Source: JBQTIQ01 sp052387955 (GTDB lineage Bacteria; Actinomycetota; Acidimicrobiia; Acidimicrobiales; JACDCH01). Taken from it: a DNA stretch of 54,139 nt. The stretch is from the NCBI GenBank assembly GCA_052387955.1, contig JBQTIQ010000048.1, positions 1-54,139 on the forward strand, in the 5' to 3' direction. Numbering within the stretch: position 1 is the first letter of the stretch; each line of letters begins with the position of its first letter. Positions 8,232 to 19,318 of the stretch are shown piece after piece. The translations under genes were made by a program, and so were the position numbers. A model generated the notes under the pieces. The model worked only from the letters and a program-made list of their open reading frames with translations. It was not told the DNA's origin and did not search any database.

Positions 8232-10028
8232 ATGGCCCGCATTCGACGCGCCGTCCCGCTGGGGACCGCGCTCGCCCTGTTCGTCACCGGTCTGGGAGCC
8301 CTGACCGCTGGCCCGGTATCGGCGGTGCCGGCCGACCAGCTCGTGTACGCCCTCACCGACAACAACGAGATCGTGACCTTCACCGCGGCGACCCCCGGCG
8401 CGGTCGGCGCCCCCACAGCGGTCAACGTGCCCGGCGGCGAGAGCATCGTCGCCATCGACGTGCGGCCGGCTACGGGCGACCTCTACGCCCTGACCGACGC
8501 CAGCAAGCTCTACATCGTCGAGCCCTCCAGCGGTACCACGACCCCGGTCGGTGACGCGTTCGAGGTCGCACTGAGCGGCCAGGCGTTCGGGTTCGACTTC
8601 AACCCGGTCGTCGACCGCATCCGCATCGTCAGCAACACCGACCAGAACCTGCGGGTCAACCCCGACACCGGCGACGTCGTCGACGGCGACACCGTGGCCG
8701 CCGGTACCCAGCCCGACGGCACCTTGGCCTACGAGGCCGCCGACGACAACGCCGGGGAGGACCCGGCCATCGTGGCCGCCGCCTACACCAACAACACCGT
8801 GGGCGCCCCGTCCACCACCTTGTTCGGCATCGACGTCCGCGTCGACGCCGCCGATCCCGAGCAGTTGGTGACCATCGGGTCCCCGGGCGGAGCGCCCGAG
8901 AGCCCCAACGGCGGCAAGGTCTTCACCGTCGGTGCGCTCGGGCACGTGTCCGACGACACGGCCGCCCTCGACATCGCCGCCGACGGCGCCAGCTACGCCG
9001 CGGTCCGGCCGATCGCCGGCGGCTCGTCGTCGATCTACGTGGTCGACACCGCGACCGGCGCCGCCTTCACGCTCGGGGTCATCGGGGTGCCCGGTGGCGT
9101 CGCCGACATCGCCGTCGCCCTGCCCGACCCGGTGCTACGGCTCTCGGGCGCGAGCCGGGTCGAGACCGCCGTCGCCGCGTCCCAGAACCGTTTCGTGGGC
9201 GAGGGCGACACCGGCGGCGTGGTCCTGGCCCGCTCCAACGACTTCCCTGACGCCCTTGCCGGAGTACCGCTGGCGGTGGCCAAGGACGCCCCCTTGCTGC
9301 TCACCGCGCCCGACTCCCTCGACGCCGCCACCAAGACCGAGATCGACCGGGTGCTCGCCCCTGGCGACACCGTCTACGTCCTCGGGGGCGAGGTCGCGGT
9401 GAGCGCCGCGGTCGAGACCGCCCTCGAGGCGGCCGGGTACGTGGTCGTCCGCTTCGGCGGCGCCACCCGATTCGACACCGCGGTGCAGATCGCATCGCAG
9501 GGCCTCGCCAACCCGGGCACGGTGTTGCTGGCGACCGGGCGGAACTTCCCCGACGCCCTCTCCGGCGGTGCCGCCGCGGCCAAGGCCGGGGCCGCCATCC
9601 TGTTGACCGACGACGCTGTGCTGCCGGCCGCGACCAACTCCTACCTGTTGGCCAACCCCGCATCGACGCGCTTCGCCCTGGGCGGCCAAGCTGCCGCCGC
9701 CGCCCCCGCGGCCACGGCCCTGGCCGGCGCCGACCGGTTCGAGACCTCGGTCCTGGTGGCCGAGGAGTTCTTCCCCGGCGACGGTGAGCCCGCGGTGGCC
9801 GGCTTCGCCAGCGGCCGGGCCTTCCCCGACGGCTTGTCGGGCGGCGCCCACATCGCCAGCGCGGCCTCGCCGGGCCCGCTCCTGTTGACCGAGCCCGCGT
9901 CGGTGCCAGCCCCCGTCCTCGAGTACCTGGAAACCAAGAAGGCCCAGATCGGCAACGGCTTCCTGTACGGCGGCATCAACGCCGTCCAGGACGTCACGCT
10001 GGCGGCCCTGAAGGCCGCCATCTCCTGA
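8232..10028 (+). CDS. Secreted DUF4394 + triple CWB2 protein, paralogue 2
   Basis: 598 aa with the same architecture as its upstream neighbour. A signal peptide (core LGTALALFVTGLGAL, cleavage near VSAVPADQ) is followed by DUF4394 (FGFDFNPVVDRIRIVSN, QNLRVNPDTGDVVDGDT) and three CWB2 repeats from about residue 300 (GASRVETAV, GATRFDTAV, GADRFETSV). Repeats two and three are nearly identical to those of paralogue 1, whereas DUF4394 differs more. This fits gene duplication followed by faster change in the outward-facing domain. Translation is set by AAAGGAA 6 nt before the ATG. A strong hairpin follows the gene. Confidence 0.9.
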   Translation: MARIRRAVPLGTALALFVTGLGALTAGPVSAVPADQLVYALTDNNEIVTFTAATPGAVGAPTAVNVPGGESIVAIDVRPATGDLYALTDASKLYIVEPSSGTTTPVGDAFEVALSGQAFGFDFNPVVDRIRIVSNTDQNLRVNPDTGDVVDGDTVAAGTQPDGTLAYEAADDNAGEDPAIVAAAYTNNTVGAPSTTLFGIDVRVDAADPEQLVTIGSPGGAPESPNGGKVFTVGALGHVSDDTAALDIAADGASYAAVRPIAGGSSSIYVVDTATGAAFTLGVIGVPGGVADIAVALPDPVLRLSGASRVETAVAASQNRFVGEGDTGGVVLARSNDFPDALAGVPLAVAKDAPLLLTAPDSLDAATKTEIDRVLAPGDTVYVLGGEVAVSAAVETALEAAGYVVVRFGGATRFDTAVQIASQGLANPGTVLLATGRNFPDALSGGAAAAKAGAAILLTDDAVLPAATNSYLLANPASTRFALGGQAAAAAPAATALAGADRFETSVLVAEEFFPGDGEPAVAGFASGRAFPDGLSGGAHIASAASPGPLLLTEPASVPAPVLEYLETKKAQIGNGFLYGGINAVQDVTLAALKAAIS

Positions 10029-10047
10029 CCGAGAGGCGTTGCCTTTC

Positions 10048-10085
10048 GGCGGCAGCCCAGGACCGACCGGTCCTGGGCTGCCGCC
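10048..10085 (+). terminator. Strong terminator-like hairpin after CWB2 paralogue 2
   Basis: Perfect 17-bp stem, GGCGGCAGCCCAGGACC and its complement, around loop GACC, 20 nt past the stop codon. No U-tail. Confidence 0.75.
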
Positions 10086-10151
10086 AGGACGCGGGTCGTG
10101 CCCGATCGTCGGATGTGGTGGCCGACCAGGCAGTCGACCGGTTACGTCGCC

Positions 10152-10211
10152 TAGGGTCGGCGCCTTCGGGAGGGGGCTTGGCTCGCAGGCCAGCCGAGGA
10201 AGGAACTTCAC
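10152..10211 (+). promoter_or_regulatory. Promoter and leader of the third, broken CWB2 paralogue
   Basis: TAGGGT (10152-10157) as -10, then CTTCGG and CCGAGG that can still pair through one G-U, and GAGGAAGGAAC before the ATG. The leader is retained although the coding sequence is frameshifted. Confidence 0.45.
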
Positions 10212-12047
10212 ATGGGCCGCGTTCGACGTGCCGTCCCGGTCGGGGCGGCCCTTTGTCCTGTTCGCCACGATGCTGGGCGGCGTGCCCCCGACCTCATCGG
10301 CTTCGCCGGCGGAACAGCTGGTCTATGCCCTTACCGCCGACAACGAGCTCGTCTCTTCAGGGCGGCCACCCCCGGCACGGTGAGCGCGCCGGTGCCCGTC
10401 ACGGTCCCTGCGGCCGAGCGCCTCGTCGCCATCGACGTGTGGGCCGGCCACCAGCGAGCTCTACGCCCTCACCGACGCCAGCAAGCTCTACGTCGTCGAC
10501 CCCGACACAGGGAACGCCACCCCGGTGGGCGACGCCTTCGAGGTGGCCCTGGCCGGCCAGGCCTTCGGGTTCGACTTCAACCCCCAGCGCGCCGAGGTCC
10601 GCATCGTCTCCAACACGGGCCAGAACCTGCAGGTCCACCCCGGCACCGGGGACATCATCGACGGGGACCCGGATACCGCCGGCACCCAAGGGAGCATGGA
10701 CCTGGCCTACGCCGCCGACGACGACAACGCGGCCAGGACACCGGCCGTCGTTGCCTTGGCGCACACCGACCCCAGGCGCGACGACTTCGCCGTTTTCCCG
10801 CCGCCCACCAGATTGTTCGGGATCGACGCCGGCCTCGACCCCACCGATCCCGACCTGTTCGTGACCATCAGCGTGGAGGACTTCACCGGCCTGCTCCCGG
10901 AAAAAGGCCTGGTTCGCACGGTCGGCAACGTGGGCCCGGTCTCGGACGCTTCGGCCGGGCTGGACGTCAGTTCCGACGGCATCGTGTATGCCGCCATCCG
11001 TCCGGCCGCCGGCGGGTCGTCGGCCCTGTACACGGTCGACCCCGACAGCGGAGCAGCGACGACGCTGGGCGCCATCGGGGTTGGCGGGGGTGTCGTGGAC
11101 ATCGCGGTCGCCCCCATCGACCCGGTCCGACGGTTCGCGGGCGCCAACCGCATCGAAACCGCCATCGCCGCGTGGCAGGACAGCTTCTATGTCGGGGGGG
11201 CGGTCGGCACCGACATCTTCGTCGGGGCCGGCGCGGTGGTGTTGGCCCGGTCGAACGACTTCCCCGACGCCCTCGCCGGGGTGCCCTTGGCCGCCGCCAA
11301 GCGGGCCCCGTTGCTGCTCACCGCCCCGGAGGCGCTCGACCCCGCCACCAAGGCCGAGATCGACCGGGTGCTGGACCCGGGCGAAACGGTGTACGTCCTC
11401 GGTGGTGAGATCGCCATCGGTGCCGCGGTCGAGACGGAGCTCGTGGCGGCGGGGTATGAGGTGGTGCGCTTCGGCGGCGCCACCCGTTTCGACACTGCGG
11501 TGCAGATCGCGTCCCAGGGCCTCGACAACCCCGGCACCGTCTTCTTGGCGACGGGGAGGAACTTCCCCGAAGCGCTGTCGGGCGGTGCTGCCGCGGCCGC
11601 CGCCGACGCCGCCGTCCTGCTCACCGACAACGCGGTGATGCCGGTCGCGACCAGCGCCTACCTCCTGAGAGCAACGCCGGCGCCGAGCGGTTCGCCATCG
11701 GCGGCCAGGCGGCCATCGCCGCCCCTGGGGCCACGGCCCTGTCGGGAGCCGACCGGTTCGAGACGTCGCGCCTGGTGGCTGAGGAGTTCTTCCCGGGCGA
11801 GAACGAGCCGAGGGTCGTCGGGTTTGCCAGCGGCCGGGCGTTCCCCGACGGCCTCTCGGGCGGCGCCCATGTTGCCAGTGCCGATCAGCCCGGCCCGCTG
11901 CTGTTGACCGAACCGGGCTCGGTGCCGAGCACCGTCCTCGAGTACCTGAGGGAGAGGCGGGGCCAGATCGTCGATGGGTTCCTGTACGGAGGGACCACCG
12001 CCGTCCAAGAGGCTGTCCGGCTGGCCCTTCAGGACGCCATTTCCTGA
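10212..12047 (+). pseudogene. DUF4394 + triple CWB2 paralogue 3, disrupted by four frameshifts
   Basis: Aligning by eye with paralogue 2 shows the whole protein is present but split among frames. An extra base near 10254 shifts frame within the signal peptide. A base is missing near 10355 (before RAATPGTVSAP). An extra base lies near 10440 (after VAIDV). An extra two bases, or one missing, lie near 11670 (after the block TSAYLL). Recognisable pieces are LFATMLGGVPPTSSASPAEQ (signal), FGFDFNPQRAEVRIVSN (DUF4394), GANRIETAI, GATRFDTAV and GADRFETSR (CWB2). The longest intact part begins at 10525. A start inside it would lack a signal peptide. Either a decaying paralogue or clustered sequencing errors; the two intact sisters favour decay. 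Confidence 0.8.
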
Positions 12048-12083
12048 GCCCCTGACCGAAGAACGGCCGGGGTGCCGGTCCCG

Positions 12084-14216
<2,133 letters not shown>

Positions 14217-14308
14217 GGGCTCAGGATATGCGGCTGGATAGCCGCAGATCTGGCCGGCCGGACGAGCGCCAGCGAGCTGGACGGCGATGGGGCGCAAGCG
14301 CAGCGAGC

Positions 14309-14323
14309 GGGGGCGCAGCCCCC
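14309..14323. repeat. GGGGGC-GCA-GCCCCC hairpin in the mutB-fetA gap
   Basis: Perfect 6-bp GC stem with loop GCA, preceded by GCGCAGCGAGCG. Similar GGGGGCNGCGCCCC-type hairpins recur at 8046, 17344, 19293, 28988, 38110 and 46084. The remaining mutB-fetA intergenic sequence shows only the two promoter hexamers. Confidence 0.5.
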
Positions 14324-14389
14324 AGCAGAACTCAGCGTACGTGGGCCGGGCCTGGCCCCTCCCACCCGCCCCGGTAGGTTTGGCCGTCC

Positions 14390-15031
14390 GTGCCGGCCGC
14401 CTTCGAGTTCGACTGCGTGACGGTCTCCTTCGGGCCGGTCCGCGTGCTCGACCGGGTGAGCGGGAGCGTGCCCGAGCGTACGGTGACGGTGGTGCTGGGC
14501 CCTTCCGGGGCCGGGAAGTCGACGCTGTTGCGGCTGTGCAACCGGCTCGAGGTGCCGACCGACGGTACGGTCCGGTTCCGGGGCGCCGACCTCGCTTCGC
14601 TCGACCCCCTGGTCCTGCGGCGCCGGGTGGGGATGGTGTTCCAACGGCCGACGCTGTTCGCCGGGACCGTGCGCGACAACCTGCAGGTGGCGAGCCCCGA
14701 CGCCGACGACGTCGCCTACCTCGGCGCCCTGGAGGCAGCCGGTCTCGCTCCCGGCTTCCTCGACCGCGACCGTCGAGACCTGTCGGGCGGTGAGGCCCAG
14801 CGGGCCTGCCTGGCCCGTACCCTCGTCACCGGCCCCGAGGTGTTGTTGATGGACGAGCCGACGTCGTCGCTCGACGTCGCCAACGCTCTCGCCCTCGAAG
14901 CCCACGTGTCGTCGTTGGTCGGCGCCGGCACGACCGTGGTGTGGGTGACCCACGACCTCGCCCAGGCCGATCGCATCGGCGCCCACACGATCCACCTGCG
15001 AGCCGGCCGCACGGTGCCCCGATGCCGGTGA
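14390..15031 (+). CDS. fetA: ABC transporter ATP-binding protein, FetA (YbbL) type
   Basis: 213-aa ATPase with Walker A GPSGAGKST, Q-loop FQRPTLF, signature LSGGEAQR, Walker B VLLMDEPTSSLD and switch VTHD. With the UPF0014 permease 37 bp downstream it forms the two-gene FetA-FetB pair, known in E. coli as an iron exporter. The small size and partner identify it rather than the generic ATPase motifs. Start GTG at 14390; TAGGTT at 14375-14380 fits a leaderless start. A GGGGGC-TCGC-GCCCCC hairpin (15039-15054) sits between the two genes and could tune the ratio of the products. Confidence 0.8.
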   Translation: MPAAFEFDCVTVSFGPVRVLDRVSGSVPERTVTVVLGPSGAGKSTLLRLCNRLEVPTDGTVRFRGADLASLDPLVLRRRVGMVFQRPTLFAGTVRDNLQVASPDADDVAYLGALEAAGLAPGFLDRDRRDLSGGEAQRACLARTLVTGPEVLLMDEPTSSLDVANALALEAHVSSLVGAGTTVVWVTHDLAQADRIGAHTIHLRAGRTVPRCR

Positions 15032-15068
15032 TGCGCTCGGGGGCTCGCGCCCCCATGGAGCCGCAGCA

Positions 15069-15902
15069 TTGACGACCGACATCGGATGGACCGGCGTGGT
15101 GGGGTCCCTCGTCCTGATCGTCCTCGCCGTAGGGCTGTCACGGCGACGACGGCTGGGACTGGAGGGATCGCTGCTGTGGGCCGCGGCCCGGGCCGTGGTG
15201 CAGCTGTCGGCCGTCGGTGTGGTGCTGGCCTTCATCCTCGGCGCCGGCCGGTCCACGGCCTACGCCTGGGCGTGGGTGGCGCTGATGGTGGGCGTCGCCG
15301 CCGTCACCGTGCGGCTGCGGGCGCCGGAGGTGCCGTCGGTGCTGGGACTGGCCACGGCCGCGTTGGGCCTGGCGGTGACGGTGACCCTGGCGGTGGCCTT
15401 CGGCCTCGGTGTCTTCCCGCTGCAGTCGCGGGCCATCCTCCCCCTGGCGGGCATGATCATCGGCAACTCGATGGCGGCCACCGTGGTCGCCGCCCGCCGG
15501 ATCGTGGCCGAGCTGTCCGACAAGCGCGACGAGGTCGAGGCCCGGCTGGCGCTGGGCTGCGCCGGCCCGGAGGCGGCCCGCCCCTACGTCCGCGCCGCGC
15601 TGCGCACCGCGCTGCTGCCCCAGATCGAGACCACCAAGGTCCTCGGCCTCATCGCGCTGCCGGGGATGATGACGGGCTTGATCCTGGCCGGCGTCGACCC
15701 CGCCGACGCGGTCAGGGTGCAGGCCGCGATCATGTTCCTGATCCTCGGCTCGGTGGCGACGACGACGACGGTCATGGCCCTCGGGCTGATCCGCCGGCTG
15801 TTCACCCCAGACCACCGCCTGGTGCGGCCTGCACTGCCGGTCCTGCCCGTGCCTGCCGGTCGTCGGAGCCTGCTGGCGCGGGCACGTAGCCTGGGACGGT
15901 GA
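15069..15902 (+). CDS. fetB: UPF0014 family permease, FetB (YbbM) type
   Basis: 277 aa with about seven hydrophobic segments. Family motifs are ILPLAGMIIGNSM, and ALPGMMTGLILAGVDPADAV followed by Q, with a conserved cytoplasmic loop (DKRDEVEARLALG) between. Membrane half of the putative metal/iron exporter with FetA. The only usable start is TTG at 15069; an ATG at 15055 runs straight into a stop. The stop codon overlaps the GTG of the next gene (GTGA), indicating translational coupling. Confidence 0.82.
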   Translation: MTTDIGWTGVVGSLVLIVLAVGLSRRRRLGLEGSLLWAAARAVVQLSAVGVVLAFILGAGRSTAYAWAWVALMVGVAAVTVRLRAPEVPSVLGLATAALGLAVTVTLAVAFGLGVFPLQSRAILPLAGMIIGNSMAATVVAARRIVAELSDKRDEVEARLALGCAGPEAARPYVRAALRTALLPQIETTKVLGLIALPGMMTGLILAGVDPADAVRVQAAIMFLILGSVATTTTVMALGLIRRLFTPDHRLVRPALPVLPVPAGRRSLLARARSLGR

Positions 15903-17263
15903 GCCTGCGCTTCGTGATCATCGGCGGCGGCCCGGCCGGCAACACCGCCGCCACCCACGCCGCCCGCCTCGGGGCCGACGTGACGATCGTCGAGCGCGAC
16001 GTCATCGGTGGCGCCGCCCACCTGTGGGACTGCATCCCCTCGAAGGCCATGATCGGCACCGGCGGCGCCATGTCGTTCAGTCGCCGCATCGGGGGCATGG
16101 GACTGACCGAATCGGAGTCGTGCATCGACCTCGGTCTGCTGCGGGAGCGCATCGGCAGCATCACCGGCCGGCTCCAGCATTCGACCGAGACGCTCCTCAC
16201 CAGCCAGGGCGTGCGGATGATCAACGGTGCCGGCCGGCTCGAGGGCGCCCACGAGGTCGTGGTCGAGACCGAGCACGGGATCGAGGAGCTCGATGCCGAC
16301 GCGGTGCTGGTGTCGACCGGCAGCCGGCCCCGCATCCCCGACTGGGCCGTGGTCGACGGGGACCGCGTGCTCACCACCCGTGACGCCTACCCCCCCAAGG
16401 AGTTGCCCTCCCATCTGGTCGTGATCGGTTCGGGGGTCACCGGGGTCGAGTTCGTCCACATGTTCTCGTCCTTCGGGGCCGAGGTGACCCTGATCGTGTC
16501 CCGCCAACAGGTGCTGCCGGCCAAGGACCCCGAAGTCGCCGCCGCCCTCGAGGACGAATTCATCCGCCGTGGCGTGCGGCTCTACAAGGGCGCCCGGGCC
16601 GAGGCCATCGACTACGGCGACGACGGCGGCGTCACGGTGCGATGCGATGACGGCCGTCGGGCCCAGGGCTCGCACGCACTGCTGGCGATCGGCTCGATGC
16701 CCAACTCCGAGAGCCTCGGGCTCGACGCCGCCGGCGTGCACGTCGACAAGGCAGGCTTCGTCGTCGTCAACCACCACTGCCAGTCGAACGTCGGTCACAT
16801 CTACGCCGCCGGCGACGTGTCCGGGAAACTGCCGCTGTCGTCGGTGGCGTCGATGCAGGGCCGCAAGGTGGCCGAGCATGTGATGGGGCTGCACACGATC
16901 CACCACCGTCACCTCGACTACGACAAGGCGGCGTCGGCGATCTTCACCGAACCCGAGATCGCCGACGTCGGGCTGGCCGAAGCGGACGCCTTCGCCGCCG
17001 GCCGCAAGGTCCGCACCACCAAGGTCCCGTTCTCGGCCTCGGCCAAGGCGCTGATCAACAACGACCCCCGCGGGTTCGTGAAGATCGTGTCCGACCCCGC
17101 CACCGGTGTGGTCCTCGGCGGCTCGATCGTCGGCCAGTCGGCGGCCGAGCTGATCTCGGTGATCGCGCTGGCGGTGACCGCCGGCCTGAAGGTGAGCGAC
17201 ATCGTGGACTCCCTGCTCGTGCACCCCGCCCTCGCCGAAGCCCTCGCCGACGCCGCCGACTGA
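15899..17263 (+). CDS. lpdA: LpdA-like NAD(P)H:quinone reductase, disulfide reductase fold lacking one redox cysteine
   Basis: 454-aa two-dinucleotide-binding flavoprotein. FAD site GGGPAGNTAATHAA, NAD(P) site VIGSGVTGVEFVHMFSSFGAEV, second FAD motif GHIYAAGDVSG, and a dimerisation domain from about residue 345. The active-site block reads GGAAHLWDCIPSK. Canonical dihydrolipoamide dehydrogenases have GGTCLNVGCIPSK, so only the second cysteine remains. M. tuberculosis LpdA (Rv3303c) shows the same replacement and is a quinone reductase, which is the best functional guess. The C-terminal block SLLVHPALAEAL keeps the His and Glu positions. It overlaps fetB by 4 nt; TAGCCT also lies 6 nt before the GTG. 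Confidence 0.82.
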   Translation: MSLRFVIIGGGPAGNTAATHAARLGADVTIVERDVIGGAAHLWDCIPSKAMIGTGGAMSFSRRIGGMGLTESESCIDLGLLRERIGSITGRLQHSTETLLTSQGVRMINGAGRLEGAHEVVVETEHGIEELDADAVLVSTGSRPRIPDWAVVDGDRVLTTRDAYPPKELPSHLVVIGSGVTGVEFVHMFSSFGAEVTLIVSRQQVLPAKDPEVAAALEDEFIRRGVRLYKGARAEAIDYGDDGGVTVRCDDGRRAQGSHALLAIGSMPNSESLGLDAAGVHVDKAGFVVVNHHCQSNVGHIYAAGDVSGKLPLSSVASMQGRKVAEHVMGLHTIHHRHLDYDKAASAIFTEPEIADVGLAEADAFAAGRKVRTTKVPFSASAKALINNDPRGFVKIVSDPATGVVLGGSIVGQSAAELISVIALAVTAGLKVSDIVDSLLVHPALAEALADAAD

Positions 17264-17413
17264 GGTTTCGCTCTCACTCGCTCGCTTCGCTCGCTCCGTT
17301 CGAGGTGTGACCACCGGAGCGGGCGCCACCGCTTTCGGAGCGAGCGGGGGCGCAGCCCCGGGGATGGCGGAGCAGCCGAGGTGCGGGCGAGCTCGGTCGG
17401 AAGCGGACGCCGG

Positions 17414-17428
17414 CATGACACTGTCATG
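17414..17428. promoter_or_regulatory. Perfect 7+1+7 palindrome upstream of the TadE/G-like gene
   Basis: CATGACA-C-TGTCATG, an inverted repeat fit for a dimeric repressor, about 100 bp upstream of the next gene. The rest of 17264-17531 contains an inverted array of CGCTCGCTTCGCTCGC motifs and a GGGGGCGCAGCCCC hairpin (17344-17360). No gene is evident. Confidence 0.35.
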
Positions 17429-17531
17429 GTCTGGCGGGGCTACCTGCAGGGGGCACGAATACGGGGGCCGGGTGCCGCTTCCGGCCCGGACGGGCCCCGC
17501 GAAGATCGCTAGAGGGGGCCATGTTGGCGGC

Positions 17532-19145
17532 TTGGCCCAGGCCGATATCTCCGAGGTGGACAACAGCGACAACGGGACCGGGCCGGCGACGATCGATTCG
17601 GACGGCGGCGGTGCGACCGAGCCCGCCACCATCAGCCGGCGCCGACGGCGTGCCAACGGCGAAGACGGGGTCGTCCTGATGATCGTGGCGGTGAGCCTCG
17701 TCGTGCTCGTCGCCGCCACCGCGCTCACGATCGACCTCGGCCGCCAGATGATGCGCCGCCGCGACATGCAGTTGGTCGCCGACGTCGTCTCCCTCGACAT
17801 GGCCCGCCTCCTCGACGGCCGGACCAGGGCCCAGCTGCTCTCCTCCACGGACTGGGCGGCCCAGCTCACCGACAGCCGCGACCGCAACGACTTCCCCGAC
17901 ACCGGCGCGCCCCGCCACCTCGACATCGCCCTCGGGCACATCGACAGCGTCACCAGGGCCTTCGTCGAGGACGTGGCCGCCAGCTCGGTCCCGACCGCGG
18001 TCAGGGTCAACGCCGGCGACTCGGTGGAGTACTTCTTCGCCTCCGGCGGTCAGGGGGCCGCCGCCCGGAAGGCGGTCGCCACCCAGACCGGCCAGGCCTG
18101 CTTCACCGTCGGTTCCTTCGCCGCCAACATCTCGGGCAACAACTCGCTGCTCGGCTCGGTGCTCGGCGACGCCATGAACATCGGCGTGCTGTCGTACCAG
18201 GGCCTGGCCACCGCCCAAGGGGTGACTCTCGGCCAGATCGGCGCCGAGCTCGGGCTGGGCTCACCCACCCAGGTCCTCGGGACCAACGTGACGATCAACC
18301 AGTTCGCGGCGGCCACCGCCCGCGTCCTGCGCCTCCACGGCGACAACGTCAACGCCAACCTTCTCGACACCGTCGCCGTGAGCGCCAACAACACCTTCGC
18401 CTTCCGGCTCGGCCAGCTCGCCTCGGTGGCGGCCGGGTCCGAGACGGCGGCGCTGGCGGTGCCGCTCAACGTCCTCGACGTGGTGAGCGCCTCGGCCCTG
18501 ATCGCCAACGGGACCAACTTCATCGCCCTGCCGTTGCAGGCCAACCTGTTGGGGCTCAGCACCCTCAGCGCCCGTGTGACGATCATCGAGGGCCCCGTGC
18601 TGGTGTGCCAGCCCCCCGGCGGGCCGCAGGTCCAGACCAGTCAGGTCCGGCTCAGCGTCGACGCCACCGTGCTCGACCTCTTCGGGGTCCAGACCGTCCG
18701 CGTCCACATCGGGCTCGACGCCGTCAACGCCAGGGCCAACGTCGTATCAGCCGGGTGCGGCACACCCCAACGCCTCGACGTGGGCATCAACAGCTCGTTG
18801 ATCTCCCCCAACCTGGCCGTCTTCGTGCTCGGCATTCCGCTCAACGTCGTCTCGCCGCCGGCGTCGACCCCGGCCACCAGCACCATCTCGTTCGCGATCC
18901 CGCCCGACGTGCTGGGCGTCACCATGCGCAGCACCACCGGGAGCACGACGCTGACGACGACAGGGACGTTCGGTGGGAACCCGGGCGGCCTGCTCGGACC
19001 TCTGGCGGGACCGGTGGTCAATACGTTGGTGGCGGCGCTGGGACCGGTGTTCGACCCGATCAGCCGCATGCTGGGCATCCGGGTCGGCGGCGCCGACGTC
19101 GTGCCCGTGAGCATCGACTGCGCCGCGGTCAAGCTCGTCCAGTAG
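17532..19145 (+). CDS. Membrane-anchored TadE/TadG-like (Flp pilus assembly N-domain) protein
   Basis: About 537 aa. After a polar N-terminus comes RRRRRANGEDG and one membrane helix (VVLMIVAVSLVVLVAATALTI), then DLGRQMMRRRDMQLVADVVSLDMARLLDG. This is the TadE/G-like module in which the helix is followed by a long amphipathic helix. The rest (about 400 aa) is an exported region rich in Ala, Val, Leu and Asn with many small hydrophobic repeats and three cysteines. I do not recognise it beyond that. No tad secretion genes are nearby. The start is uncertain: TTG at 17532 follows AGAGGGGG with wide spacing, GTG at 17556 is possible, and the frame is open from ATG 17307, but that start lies in repeat-rich DNA. 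Confidence 0.7.
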   Translation: MAQADISEVDNSDNGTGPATIDSDGGGATEPATISRRRRRANGEDGVVLMIVAVSLVVLVAATALTIDLGRQMMRRRDMQLVADVVSLDMARLLDGRTRAQLLSSTDWAAQLTDSRDRNDFPDTGAPRHLDIALGHIDSVTRAFVEDVAASSVPTAVRVNAGDSVEYFFASGGQGAAARKAVATQTGQACFTVGSFAANISGNNSLLGSVLGDAMNIGVLSYQGLATAQGVTLGQIGAELGLGSPTQVLGTNVTINQFAAATARVLRLHGDNVNANLLDTVAVSANNTFAFRLGQLASVAAGSETAALAVPLNVLDVVSASALIANGTNFIALPLQANLLGLSTLSARVTIIEGPVLVCQPPGGPQVQTSQVRLSVDATVLDLFGVQTVRVHIGLDAVNARANVVSAGCGTPQRLDVGINSSLISPNLAVFVLGIPLNVVSPPASTPATSTISFAIPPDVLGVTMRSTTGSTTLTTTGTFGGNPGGLLGPLAGPVVNTLVAALGPVFDPISRMLGIRVGGADVVPVSIDCAAVKLVQ

Positions 19146-19169
19146 TTCCCGTGGCCGAGCCCGACCCAG

Positions 19170-19308
19170 CCGGGCTACCTCTGCTCGGTCCCGCAACGAC
19201 GTGACTTAGTGACCAGTTCCGGGACCGAGCAGAGGCCGACCGTGCTACCGCCAGGGAGCCGGGCGGCGATGGGCAGTCGCCGAAGGCGCCGGGGGGCGCA
19301 GCCCCCGG
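19170..19308 (-). repeat. Dispersed inverted-repeat element, copy 2 (reverse orientation)
   Basis: Same element as at 8046-8179, read on the minus strand. The 15-bp arms are 19179-19193 and 19220-19234 with a 26-nt loop. The conserved flank GCCAGGGAGCCGGGCGG and GGGGGGCGCAGCCCCC follow. It lies between two convergent genes. Confidence 0.8.
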
Positions 19309-19318
19309 CTGGCGAGCG

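Noticed and set aside
19170..19308. Insertion sequence remnant
   Set aside because: No transposase fragment or target-site duplication can be seen; only the short inverted-repeat element is present.
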